Source: Pseudomonas sp. ADAK13 | Lineage (GTDB): Bacteria > Pseudomonadota > Gammaproteobacteria > Pseudomonadales > Pseudomonadaceae | Length of the DNA stretch: 64,000 nucleotides | Assembly (NCBI RefSeq): GCF_012935715.1 | Contig: NZ_CP052860.1 | Coordinates: 4,898,001-4,962,000, forward strand | Reading direction: 5' to 3' | In this document: positions 19,514 through 28,502 of the stretch, piece by piece | How the letters are laid out: the number at the start of each line of letters is the position of its first letter | Numbering within the stretch: the stretch's first letter is position 1 | Program-made: the position numbers and the translations under genes | Notes under the pieces: generated by a model | The model's database searches: none | What the model was told of the DNA's origin: nothing | What the model saw: the letters and a program-made list of their open reading frames with translations, nothing else

Positions 19514-20488
19514 ATGAATCTTTCTATGGCGATGACGCGAACCGGTGATCCGGATGTCTTACAACCAATTGATATCAAAGTCGGAAGTCCTGGACCCCTT
19601 GAGGTGTTAGTTACCCAATCGGTGATCGGCGTCAATTTTGTCGACACCTATTTTCGAAGTGGTCTTTACCCGGTTGCGACGCTTCCAGCCGTTCTCGGCT
19701 TCGAAGGTGCTGGCGTGGTGGTTAGTATCGGTAAGGAAGTAAGCCATTTACGACCGGGCGACCGGGTTGCCTATGCAGGCGGAGCGCTCGGAGCCTATAC
19801 GGAGTCGCGCCTGCTCCCTGAGAGCCGACTCGTTAAGCTTCCTGACGAGGTGTCTTTCGAGGCAGCTGGCAGTTCCATGCTACGCGGGCTCACCGCGCAT
19901 ATGCTCTTACACAAAGTTCATGCGACGAAGCAGGGCGATTGGATTCTTGTCCATGCAGCGGCAGGGGGATTGGGGCAGATCGTTATTCGCTGGGCGAAAC
20001 GGCTTGGTGCCAACGTCATTGGCACTGTTGGCTCAGTTGAAAAGGTAGCGCTTGCTCGCCAAGCAGGTGCCGACTTTGTGCTTTTGCATCCTAACGGTGA
20101 TTGGGCAGAAGAAGCCGTGCGCTTGTCAGATGGAAAGGGTGTCCATCTTGCAATCGATGGCATCGGAGGCAGCATGGTGAACCAATCATTGAGCGTCGTC
20201 CGACCTTTTGGAGTTGTCGCGAGCCTAGGTCAGCCTGCCGGGCCGATTCCACCGGTACGGGTCGAAGATCTGGGCTTCACCCGCTCAATCTCTCTTATAC
20301 GACCCAGCTCTCTTCTGTACGCAAATGATCCACAGTTATACAAAACAGGAACCGACGAGCTATTAGAAGTACTGATGGACGGCATGATCACACCGATCGG
20401 TGCGCGCTATCCGCTAATAGACGCTGCAAGGGCTCACGCTGACCTGGAATTAGGCAAGACGACGGGGAGTGTGATCCTCATGGTATGA
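19514..20488 (+). CDS. NADPH:quinone oxidoreductase (MDR family)
   Basis: 324-aa zinc-free medium-chain reductase of QOR type. It would reduce quinones or enones with NADPH in the cytoplasm. Motifs: GVNFVDTYFRSGLYP near residue 40, LPAVLGFEGAGVV, and Rossmann motif AAAGGLGQI near residue 150. A ribosome site (GGGGGCAAAG) precedes ATG 19514. Control by the divergent LysR is likely. It is followed after 117 bp by the convergent recombinase element, which may have cut away further genes. Confidence 0.9.
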   Translation: MNLSMAMTRTGDPDVLQPIDIKVGSPGPLEVLVTQSVIGVNFVDTYFRSGLYPVATLPAVLGFEGAGVVVSIGKEVSHLRPGDRVAYAGGALGAYTESRLLPESRLVKLPDEVSFEAAGSSMLRGLTAHMLLHKVHATKQGDWILVHAAAGGLGQIVIRWAKRLGANVIGTVGSVEKVALARQAGADFVLLHPNGDWAEEAVRLSDGKGVHLAIDGIGGSMVNQSLSVVRPFGVVASLGQPAGPIPPVRVEDLGFTRSISLIRPSSLLYANDPQLYKTGTDELLEVLMDGMITPIGARYPLIDAARAHADLELGKTTGSVILMV

Positions 20489-20604
20489 CAGCGGACTAAA
20501 ACGACGCTTAGATTTGACCTTTTCAAGTGTAAGAGCATCAACGAGTCGGGCGCCAAAAACGTTTCGGATTAAATTCGACCACCAAGTTGTAATGGGGCTA
20601 CAGT

Positions 20605-22767
20605 CTATTGCTGTCCTTTACTCGCATCTATCTCGCTCGGCGTCCCACCATCCAGAATTGGCACTTTGTCCAGCTTTCGAATCATGCTGTCGAGCTTTTC
20701 CAAGTCGCCATCCACAATGGCCCGTTCATCCACCGTCAACGGCACCGCCTCCAGGTAACGTCCAATTGAAACTTTGCTTTCCAGGGCCTGGGCCCGAGCG
20801 CTGGCTTTCGGCAGGTTAAAATCACATCCAGCACAAGCCATGCGGTGCGGGCAACTGCTCCAAAACGGATTCGAGCAATACGAGTCGCCTAAGTCATAAA
20901 ATGCGTAGGGTTCTTGCGCCTGGCGGGAGATGACATCATGGTCAATGAGTAATGACACTATGTGCGACATCTGATCGGCCTTGGCAAAAGAGGCCGCCAG
21001 CTTGGTGGATCGGATCCGAATATAATGCAACGTCGAACTCGGTGAGCTGTGTCCCGACCACTGCATCAATTCAATCAGTGACATGCCCTGTGGAACGCTG
21101 GCCAGCGCCGTCACTGCGGACGCTCGACCACGGTGACTAGTAATACGGCCACGGCTGTCCTCCAGTGGCACACCGGCTTTAGCGCAAAGCATGGGAATGA
21201 TCGTGCTATTGATGACACCAGCCCCCATGCGTTTACCGCGAAACTGGAACAGGTAGCTGACTTTTTTCACCCGTCCGCTCATCCAGCAGCGATGCTTGAT
21301 TGACGGGCCTTTCGAGCAGCCAGCCGTCAATGCGCTCTTTGACTACGGCTGCTACGGGTTTGACGAAGGCTTTAAACGTTTTACTGGCCGGAATATCAAG
21401 GTAGCACAAGGTTCCTGCAGGAACGGTGTTACCGTCTTCATGCACGACATCGCTCGACTGAGTATGGGGGCAACCGATGGCAAGTCGCCTAATTTCATTG
21501 CTGCGCAGCCCCGAATGCGTCCATACGACGGCCATTGCTTGGACCATGGACAGCGGGTAATGAATTTCCGAGAGCAAATCCTTGCGTTCTAAATTAAGAC
21601 TGGCCCAGATCAATTTGAGCCAGCTTGAATCGTCAATGATGCGAGGGTTGATACCCGAATTGAAGGCCACGGACTGAGGAGTCGCCAGATGGTGCCGAGG
21701 ACTGAATTTCAAGCGCGCCCAGCCCCACAGCTCAACGTCGATAAAAAACCGTCGCATGGCATGCAAAAAACAACCTTTTGAATTGGGCGCGATCGGTAGG
21801 CCAAGCCTCCTGAGCTTGGTACCACGCCCCGACGGCAGAGCCCATTCACCGACGGTCATGCGATCAACCGATGCAATAAACGCGGCGCAGGTCGACATGC
21901 TCCAATCAACAGGGGAGCTAACCCCAGGTTGCTCACGCGCGAGCCAGATGCCGGTTCTCAAGATAAAACTGTAGTTGCTTTCCCGAGTACGGGGACGCAA
22001 GGTTGAGGTGTCTCGCCATCGACGACACCAATTGACCCAGCCGGATCAATGCCCTCAATGCTTTTTGTACACCAGCTCACATAGCTGCGCATGCGCAGTG
22101 GTTTTTCCAAAATCCCCAGCGCAGCCAGCCCGTGCGAAACCTTTCCAACCGATCTGGCCACACCTTCGCTTCGATGCGCCTGGCCTTTCAACAAAAGCGC
22201 TTCTGTGAAGGTTTCAAGCCGCGGGTCGCCATTTTCCAACATCAGTGCACCGAGCACACTGCTCAGAAATTGCTTGAGGTGACGTGCCTCATATCCCAGT
22301 GATTTCAACACCTTGCTTAAACGCGCATGTTCAGATTCGAATATCGAGTGGCCAGAGATAAAGGATGCGTAGATCGCCGATTGGCGAAATTTCGCGATGC
22401 GTTGGGGCGTATGAAAGCCTCCCAGTTGGTAAGCGACCGCCGCCAGGTACGGACGAGATCCTGCTCGAGTGTTGAGTAAGTCGAGCCATTGCATGTCTGA
22501 CCAGGCCCAATAGGGGCTGCCAATCTTGCTGATCTGCCACAGTATGGTCGCTACTGACGGCGCGGCCAATCGATCAGACACTCCACTGTAGACGACGAGG
22601 TCAATCAGGGGATTTATAAGCCCCGGCATTATCGATTGCAGATAAGGCCAATCAGAACGGTAAAAGTGATTAGAAAGCACGACCTGCTCATCATCGGACA
22701 GCACCTCTTGCCGCGTATACCGACCCGCATCAAACGCTACATAATCCGCTACCGGTGCAAGGTTCAT
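20605..22767 (-). pseudogene. Large Tn554 TnpB-like tyrosine recombinase, frameshifted
   Basis: About 720 codons in three frames. Start ATG 22767 overlaps the stop of the recombinase gene before it (TCATGA). The first frame ends near 21960, the second runs to about 21260, and the third to the stop at 20605. Breaks lie near 22000 and at an A6 run near 21270. Joining them gives a complete recombinase: Arg in SGLRSNEIRRL, HRGR, and GHSSPSSTLHYIRI with the nucleophile Tyr. A Cys-rich tail reads CPHRMACAGCDF. The large size, tail and pairing with a smaller recombinase match TnpB of Tn554-type elements. A TnpC partner is not seen before qor. Confidence 0.8.
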
Positions 22768-23784
22768 GACAATGACTCCGAACTAAAGAGCTCACTGAAC
22801 AACCGCTCATCCAGGCTACCCACTGATTTCGCCATTTTCGCGGTTAGGTCTGCGCCGGATAAGTGCAGGTATATCCGGGGGGGGGCGGATCGCGATCACC
22901 GGCGTAGGCCGTGAGCTCATGGAGCTTCCAGCCTGCGCGAGCCAAATGCGTCAGCCGCAGGTGGCGGAAGGTGTGCGTGCTGAGACCGTCAAGGTCCGAC
23001 TGCCTGGCCCAGGCCTCTACTGTTTTACTCCAGGTCCAGCGTGTCAGCCCCGCGCCCCGGTTGCGGTCTGAATCGGAGCGAAACAGGGGGCCTTTTGTCC
23101 ACCCGGTACGGTGAAGCTGTTGAAGGTGGGTCATCAAGACGGGGGGCAATGGCGGGGGTGTAGCACACCACTCGGCTAAGTCGGCCCTTAGTTGTTTCAG
23201 CCCGCACCGAGATCAGTCGGTGAGCCACGTCAAGATCTTCGACTCTTAAGGCCACCAATTCCGCGCGCCGTAGTGCCCCACAATAAGCCAGCGAGAGTAT
23301 CAGTCGGTCGCGCACCGACGCGCTGGCGGCAATGCTCAAGAGATGCCGCCATTGTTCATCGTTGAGGATGTTGGGTAGTTTGACCAGACGAGGCACCAGG
23401 CCCCGGGTAAACCCCGCGTGAGTCGGTGGGTGGAGCAGACGCGTATGTTGTCCGCGCGGCACGGGGTTTTGCTCGCGAAGGCCCTGAAAGACCAAGTGGT
23501 CGTACCATAAGCGGAGGGCGGTGAGGCGTTGGTGCAAGGTGGCATTCGCCACCGCGTTGGCTTGACCGGGTAGAAGTTGGCGGATGTAGAGGGTGATCTG
23601 CTCAAAAGTCACGGCTTCAGCGTCCCACCCAGCGGTTTCGCAGTAGCACAGGTAATGCGCCAGACCCCGCGCATACGCATCGAGCGTAGCCGGTGCACGG
23701 CCCAGGTTACCGAGCAGTTGCAGCCACTCGTCAACACTGGAGTAGCGGTTTAAAAATCACGGCATAGGAGGGCGTGGAAGTCAT
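22764..23784 (-). pseudogene. Tn554 TnpA-like tyrosine recombinase, frameshifted
   Basis: First recombinase of the pair, about 340 codons. From ATG 23784 it breaks after MTSTPSYAVIF at a T5/A3 run, resumes as RYSSVDEWLQLLGNLGRAP, breaks again at a G/C run near 23145, and again at a G8 run near 22880. The body shows Arg in CGALRRAEL, HTFRHLRLTHL, then AGDRD where AGHRD is usual, and finally a IYLHLSG segment in the shifted frame carrying the Tyr. The final frame ends E-S-L-S-stop with the TGA overlapping the next ATG. All three breaks are at homopolymers. Confidence 0.75.
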
Positions 23785-24297
23785 GGGTGTATCCCCAGAA
23801 CGCCAGAGGGTTCAGCCCAGCTCAAGAAAAAGCCTTCCACCTAACTTACTCGAGCGTTTAGTCGATGGATCACGGTATTGCCGAACGCCGGTGGCGAGAT
23901 AGCAACAGGTTGGTACGGTTTTTCGGAGAGTTTACGCGCGCATCCTGAAGATCGTCCGGCGCCGTCTGGTTTAGATATCGCGAGTGTCTCGCGGTCAGTG
24001 GCTTTTTACTGTCACCCAAGCCGGCCCTCGAATTTACGTTTCAAGACCAATTGCGATTTGAAGATATATCTTGCCAACCTCGCTAGATATCTAGCCGCAG
24101 CTATCGGCGTTCTGTCACTTTGTCCGTTGCTGACTTTTTTGCGGATATTAATCACCTTAGCTTTTTCCTGCCCAAGCGGGAAAACGTAAGTGCCTTTGTG
24201 CTGGCGTATAACAACGTCATTCTAGAAAACCTAGCCGAATACTTTAATGTTAAAATGGAGCTCAGCGCCAAATCAACAGATAAAGGAGCCTTAAAAC
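23785..24297. other. Spacer between recombinase and MerR genes
   Basis: No gene supported. Contains a perfect small hairpin CGCGAG-TGT-CTCGCG at 23979-23993 without a T-run. Just before the MerR gene is an AT-rich dyad TTTAA-TG-TTAAA (about 24243-24254) that could be an autoregulatory site, and AAGGAG as ribosome site. Confidence 0.4.
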
Positions 24298-24783
24298 ATG
24301 AAAATTGGCGAGTTGGCGGAGCAAACTGGCCTTGCTCCTTCGCGTATCCGGTTCTACGAAAGCATAGGTCTTTTGAAGATGGTAAAGCGCCAAGCAAACG
24401 GCTACCGCGCCTATCCGAGTGAAGCAGTTATGGTACTCAATCTGATCAAGACCGCGCAGAAGGCGGGCTTCAGCCTCGATGAGCTTCGCACACTACTGCC
24501 CTCCGACCTATCTCAATGGGAGCATGGTGCATTGCTCGAAACACTCCGTAGCAAGGTGCGGGATATTGAGGCGCTGGAGGAGCGACTGGTGCAGGCCAAG
24601 GCGCAAATCGTTGCGCTGACAGCGGAGATTGAGGCGAAGCCAGCAGATATCGACTGCGCTGCCAACGCTAAAAGAGTATTGTCGTGGGTGCAGGGCGAAC
24701 AGAAAAAATCGCGCCCCACGATCCAAGACAGCTCGTTAAGCGAGCGCGGGCCATCCAAGAGTCGTCCGACCAACAACGGATGA
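24298..24783 (+). CDS. MerR-family transcriptional regulator
   Basis: 161-aa MerR activator/repressor. The winged HTH starts at once: MKIGELAEQTGLAPSRIRFY, with ESIGLLKMVKRQANGYRAY, then a dimerisation helix. The ribosome site AAGGAG supports the start. No CxxC metal-thiolate pattern typical of MerR/CueR is visible, only a single Cys near residue 121 (DIDCAANAK), so an organic or redox signal is more likely than a metal (inference). The promoter at 25226-25256, before the flavin oxidoreductase, has the MerR-type 19-bp spacer and is its likely target. Confidence 0.92.
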   Translation: MKIGELAEQTGLAPSRIRFYESIGLLKMVKRQANGYRAYPSEAVMVLNLIKTAQKAGFSLDELRTLLPSDLSQWEHGALLETLRSKVRDIEALEERLVQAKAQIVALTAEIEAKPADIDCAANAKRVLSWVQGEQKKSRPTIQDSSLSERGPSKSRPTNNG

Positions 24784-25225
24784 CTGCATATCATCAAGTG
24801 ACACTCCCACCATCGAACTCGCGCCGCCACATAAATGATCACCATGGCCCAACGTATAACCGATGGTGCCACTGATTGACGAAGATACCCGCCCTTGAGC
24901 TACCAGAACAGCTTCATCAGGAAGCGTATGGGATTGATGAAGGTGTTCACTATGAATGCCCTTATCGCGACTAAAACTGACAGTGCCTCCATACGGACTC
25001 AAACGCCAGCACCCGTCCGCACAACTCCGAAATAGATTACTGGCAGCTAAAACCAGAACATTGGAGCAGCAAGTAATCCCCGCGTTGCTGGCCGCAATGA
25101 CGAATGAAGCGATCCGAATATCAAAGTCAGTAGCGAGCTTCCCACTTGTCTAGAGGTAACCGACGCTCGAAATACCGAGTCTTTGTTCTGCATCAATCTC
25201 AAGTAGAAAACCTCGAAAAGACATG
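24784..25225. other. Spacer between MerR and OYE genes
   Basis: About 440 bp without a supported gene. A minus-strand frame around 24736-25002 has natural-looking residues but no family and overlaps the MerR end, so I leave it uncalled. Confidence 0.4.
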
Positions 25226-25256
25226 TTGACATTAAAGCCAGCTTTAACCTTAGAGT
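25226..25256 (+). promoter_or_regulatory. MerR-type promoter/operator for the OYE gene
   Basis: -35 TTGACA (25226-25231), a 19-bp spacer, and -10-like TAGAGT (25251-25256). The spacer contains the perfect inverted repeat TTAAAGC-CA-GCTTTAA (25232-25247). A 19-bp spacer filled by a dyad is the hallmark of promoters activated by MerR proteins, which untwist the DNA. It lies 29 bp before ATG 25285. Confidence 0.78.
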
Positions 25257-25284
25257 AAGGGCACGATAAACCGAGGTTTTCCTA

Positions 25285-26520
25285 ATGAACGTGTTCGACA
25301 AGTTAACACTCCCCAACGGTTCGAGCATTCCGAACCGCATCGCTAAGGCCGCTATGGAAGAGAACATGGCGGATAATGACCATGCTCCGTCCGAGAAGTT
25401 GATGCGTCTCTATCAGGCTTGGGCGGATGGCGCGGCCGGCCTGATCATCACTGGCAACGTAATGGTCGACAACCGCGCAATGACAGGCCCAGGCGGCGTG
25501 GTCCTTGAGGATGACAGGCACCTGGATAGGTTCAAGCGCTGGGCCCAGGTTGGCCGCTCCAGAGGGGCGCAATTTTGGCTGCAGATCAATCATCCCGGCC
25601 GCCAGATGCGAGCCAATCTGGGACAAAAGACTTGGGCTCCCTCGGCGGTCCCCTTGAATCTGGGCAAGATGTCCAAGCATTTCAACACGCCCTATGAAAT
25701 GACGCAGAATGTCATCAACGAGGTGATTCAGCGATTCGCCCGTACCGCCCAGCTGGGGGAACTGGCCGGTTTCACTGGTGTGGAAATACATGCAGCCCAT
25801 GGCTACTTGCTGAGCCAGTTTCTTTCACCACTCACCAATCACAGAACGGATGAGTGGGGGGGATCTTTGGAAAACCGCGCCCGCTTATTGCTGGAGATCG
25901 TCAAAGCTGTTCGCGCAGTGGTATCTTCCCGATTTGCGGTTGCTGTCAAGCTCAACTCCGCAGATTTCCAGCGCGGTGGTTTTAGTACTGACGATGCCCT
26001 GCACGTGGTCACACTGCTCAACAAGTTGGACGTCGACTTGGTCGAGCTGTCGGGAGGGAGCTACGAAGCCCCCGCCATGCAGGGAGATTCCCGGGACGGC
26101 CGCACGCTCGCCCGTGAAGCCTATTTCCTGGAGTTTGCCCGCGAGATCCGGACGGTAGCTAAGATGCCCGTGATGGTCACCGGAGGAATCCGCCGTCAGC
26201 CAGTTGCTGAAAAAGTGATTAACAGCGAAGTGGACATGGTCGGTATCGGTACGGCTTTGGCCATCGATCCGTATCTACCGCGTGACTGGCGTATAGGCAA
26301 GGACAGTGCCCCAGAACTACAGGCAATAACTTGGAAGAACAAGGCACTGGCTTCCTTGGCGAACATGGCTGTCGTCAAGTTCCAGTTACGCAAGCTGAGC
26401 GTGGGTAAGGCGCCCAATCCGCATGTTTCGCCTTTGCGGGCGCTAATCATACAACAGATAGCAAATGCACTCCGTACCCGCCAGTACCGCCGAAGAATGA
26501 CGCAGCGCGTGCACAACTGA
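25285..26520 (+). CDS. NADH:flavin oxidoreductase, Old Yellow Enzyme family
   Basis: 411-aa FMN enzyme of the OYE/2,4-dienoyl-CoA-reductase N-domain type, reducing activated C=C bonds (enones, nitro compounds) with NAD(P)H. Features: NRIAKAAMEENMAD near the N terminus, QINHPGRQ, the active-site run GVEIHAAHGYLLSQFLSPLT, DEWGGSLENRARLL, and the phosphate-binding VTGGIR near the C terminus. It lacks the Fe-S and FAD domains of longer relatives. It is followed by a BASS transporter on the same strand and preceded by a MerR-type promoter, so the pair may form one inducible unit. Confidence 0.9.
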   Translation: MNVFDKLTLPNGSSIPNRIAKAAMEENMADNDHAPSEKLMRLYQAWADGAAGLIITGNVMVDNRAMTGPGGVVLEDDRHLDRFKRWAQVGRSRGAQFWLQINHPGRQMRANLGQKTWAPSAVPLNLGKMSKHFNTPYEMTQNVINEVIQRFARTAQLGELAGFTGVEIHAAHGYLLSQFLSPLTNHRTDEWGGSLENRARLLLEIVKAVRAVVSSRFAVAVKLNSADFQRGGFSTDDALHVVTLLNKLDVDLVELSGGSYEAPAMQGDSRDGRTLAREAYFLEFAREIRTVAKMPVMVTGGIRRQPVAEKVINSEVDMVGIGTALAIDPYLPRDWRIGKDSAPELQAITWKNKALASLANMAVVKFQLRKLSVGKAPNPHVSPLRALIIQQIANALRTRQYRRRMTQRVHN

Positions 26521-26628
26521 CGTCAGATGAGAACGCCAGCAGTGCCGGAAGTAAAACGAAATCCCATAGTTGAGGGGTGTATGGCACAAAATCCATCAGC
26601 ACACGATCCAAAATAAGGAATTAAAGAA

Positions 26629-27498
26629 ATGGAGCAATCAGTACTGATAGAGATAGGCCTACCGGCTGCGCTGTTCATCATCATGGCAGGCATGGGCATG
26701 ACGCTCGTGCCGTCGGACTTTTATCGCGTGGCCTCAAGTCCGAAGGCGCTAATATGGGGTAGCGTGGCGGCGCTACTGCTGTTGCCGATAGTGGGCATCC
26801 TTTTGGCCATGTTGCTGCGACTACCTCCAGAGATAGCGGTCGGCCTGGTTATTATCGCCGCCTGTCCTATCGGTACTACCTCCAACTTGATCTCGTTCCT
26901 GGCGCGAGGCAAGCTTGCACTGTCGATCGCAATGACCGTCGTTGGCAGCCTGGCAACGATCGTGACCTTGCCACTTTTCGTGAACTTTGCCCTTGAGCGT
27001 TTCGTCGATGCCGATACACGCGTCTACCTGCCGGTGCTAGAAACCATCAGTATGTTAGTATGTATCGTCCTGATCCCAGTCCTCGTCGGTATGTTTACTC
27101 GCTACAAGGCCCCCGCGTTAGCCGCTCGGATTGAGCGCGCAGTGAGTGTCTTCGGTGCGGTCGTGCTACTTACCTTGATCATCGGAATTAGCGTTTCGGT
27201 AGTCGACCAATGGGCGAAAATTCTCACCACTGCCGGGCCTGCGGTGGTCGCTCTGAGCATCTGCGGCATTGTGCTCGGGTTTCTCGGATCTCGCCTGCTT
27301 GGTATATATGCAGTGGAAGCTATTTCCGTGGTGGTGGGCATGAGCGTCAGGAATGCCGCCATAGGCATGCTGATTGCAATCAACATGATGAACTCACCTG
27401 AAACGGCTGTGCCGGCAGCCCTCTACGGCCTGCTCATGTATCTCTTCGGCTTCGGCCTGATCGGCTACGGCCGTATGACGATCAAGTCAGCTGTGTAA
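26629..27498 (+). CDS. Bile acid:sodium symporter family (BASS) transporter
   Basis: 289-aa integral membrane protein with about nine or ten hydrophobic segments. BASS features: AGMGMTL with F in helix 1, AACPIGTTSNLISFLARG (the conserved crossing-helix region), and SVVVGMSVRNAAIGMLIAIN near the C terminus. It would move an organic anion with sodium. Substrate unknown. Located 108 bp after the OYE gene with AAGGAATTAAAG as ribosome site, so co-expression is plausible. Confidence 0.88.
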   Translation: MEQSVLIEIGLPAALFIIMAGMGMTLVPSDFYRVASSPKALIWGSVAALLLLPIVGILLAMLLRLPPEIAVGLVIIAACPIGTTSNLISFLARGKLALSIAMTVVGSLATIVTLPLFVNFALERFVDADTRVYLPVLETISMLVCIVLIPVLVGMFTRYKAPALAARIERAVSVFGAVVLLTLIIGISVSVVDQWAKILTTAGPAVVALSICGIVLGFLGSRLLGIYAVEAISVVVGMSVRNAAIGMLIAINMMNSPETAVPAALYGLLMYLFGFGLIGYGRMTIKSAV

Positions 27499-27984
27499 AG
27501 AGAAACGAATGGACGGCTGACCACCACGTTGCGACGTGTGAAAGGTCACCGTTCTACCACAAGGTAGCAATTTGCATTATGCAACAATCGGCAGGAATGA
27601 ATGTTCAATAGGCACAACTAGGATTATTTTTTGCTCCACATCTGGCGACAGCACAAATGGGCACCAACTCATCTCTGAAGTGCTATTGACCTAACGTTCC
27701 ATCGGTCACTCAAGGCCTGCGCAAGTATCAGTTTTTTCGCAACAGAAAGTATCCCGTGTTAAGAATTGTAATCCTAGGCAATGCCAGTGGCAGCAAATTT
27801 ACCTTTGCCAGAGCAATTGGTAAGGGCATGCTTTCCTCCAGTACACACAGTACACAGGAAAAGCTGTTTAGTGGGAGCCCGCCTGGGTCGGACCTGACGC
27901 CAAACAGTTCCGCATATAGCCTGCAAATTGATCGGACCGAATACCTGATTTTTTGAACACACCTATGCCTAGTGTGCGCTCAAC
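27499..27984. other. Spacer, no gene recognised
   Basis: Short frames only (one of 66 codons at 27756-27956 on plus). No ribosome site or family resemblance. Confidence 0.4.
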
Positions 27985-28016
27985 GTAAGCGTCTGCCCAA
28001 GTCACCTTGCGTGACT
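27985..28016. repeat. IS66-type end relic with hairpin
   Basis: Starts GTAAGCGTCTGCCCAA, then hairpin AGTCAC-CTTGC-GTGACT. It resembles the end of the IS66 copy at 28470 and a segment at 47766, so it is probably a solo IS66 end. Confidence 0.55.
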
Positions 28017-28051
28017 CAGAACCCGCTGAGTCGGCAACCAGAAGTCGAAGG

Positions 28052-28447
28052 TCAGTCAGCGCTGTGGCATACGCAACATATCCTGTTGCCGTCGGGGTCT
28101 CTGATGTAAGCACCGTAATAATCCGGAGAGTACTGAGGACGCAGCCCTGGTGCGCCTTCGTCTGATGCCCCGTTAGCCATAGCAATCGCGTAGAAGTCAT
28201 CAACCTGCGCCCGCGTTTGGGCTTCGAACGCAACCATCGACCCGTTACCTGGTGTCGCGCGTTCGCCATTTAGAGGGCTATAGATGCAGAACGCCGTACC
28301 TGAGTCAGTCGTGCTTTGGGTGAATAGAACGCGTTCAGGATTGTGCTTGAGGGCAAGCAACGTGATGCCTAGCGGTGTAAGTAGCCGCCCATAGAAGTTT
28401 GTGGCGCTGGCGAGGTCGTTGGTGCCGATTGTGATATGGCTGAACAT
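28052..28447 (-). CDS. VOC (glyoxalase/bleomycin-resistance) family protein
   Basis: 131-aa vicinal-oxygen-chelate fold protein. It starts MFSHITIGTNDLASATNFYG, has YYGAYIRDPDGNRICCVCH at the end with the conserved DPDGN, and the usual length of the fold. Metal-binding His5 and other ligands are plausible, but the activity is unknown. It lies between an IS66-end relic and the left end of an IS66 copy, so its original neighbours are lost. Confidence 0.88.
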   Translation of the reverse strand: MFSHITIGTNDLASATNFYGRLLTPLGITLLALKHNPERVLFTQSTTDSGTAFCIYSPLNGERATPGNGSMVAFEAQTRAQVDDFYAIAMANGASDEGAPGLRPQYSPDYYGAYIRDPDGNRICCVCHSAD

Positions 28448-28483
28448 GAGGCGCTCCGATGGGATTAGGGTATGCGTCCACCC

Positions 28484-28502
28484 AACTTACCTTGTGTAAG
28501 TT
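28484..28502. repeat. Subterminal hairpin of IS66 copy 2
   Basis: AACTTAC-CTTGT-GTAAGTT, 7-bp arms. The same position in the relic at 27985 has AGTCAC-CTTGC-GTGACT, so the arms have changed while pairing is kept. Confidence 0.6.

Larger units (their letters stand above)
20605..23784 (-). mobile_element. Tn554-like recombinase element remnant
   Basis: Two overlapping tyrosine recombinase genes in the order and sizes of tnpA-tnpB of Tn554-type site-specific transposons, with several frameshifts. No cargo can be assigned with confidence, and the ends and attachment sites are not recognised. A cargo could once have been the MerR/OYE genes to the right (speculative). Confidence 0.6.

Noticed and set aside
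27868..28269. 133-codon minus frame next to the VOC gene
   Set aside because: It overlaps the VOC gene out of frame and its sequence has no domain.
27985..28502. VOC gene flanked by similar hairpins as a gene cassette with attC-like sites
   Set aside because: The sequences match IS66 ends and the transposase stop region, and no integron integrase is nearby.
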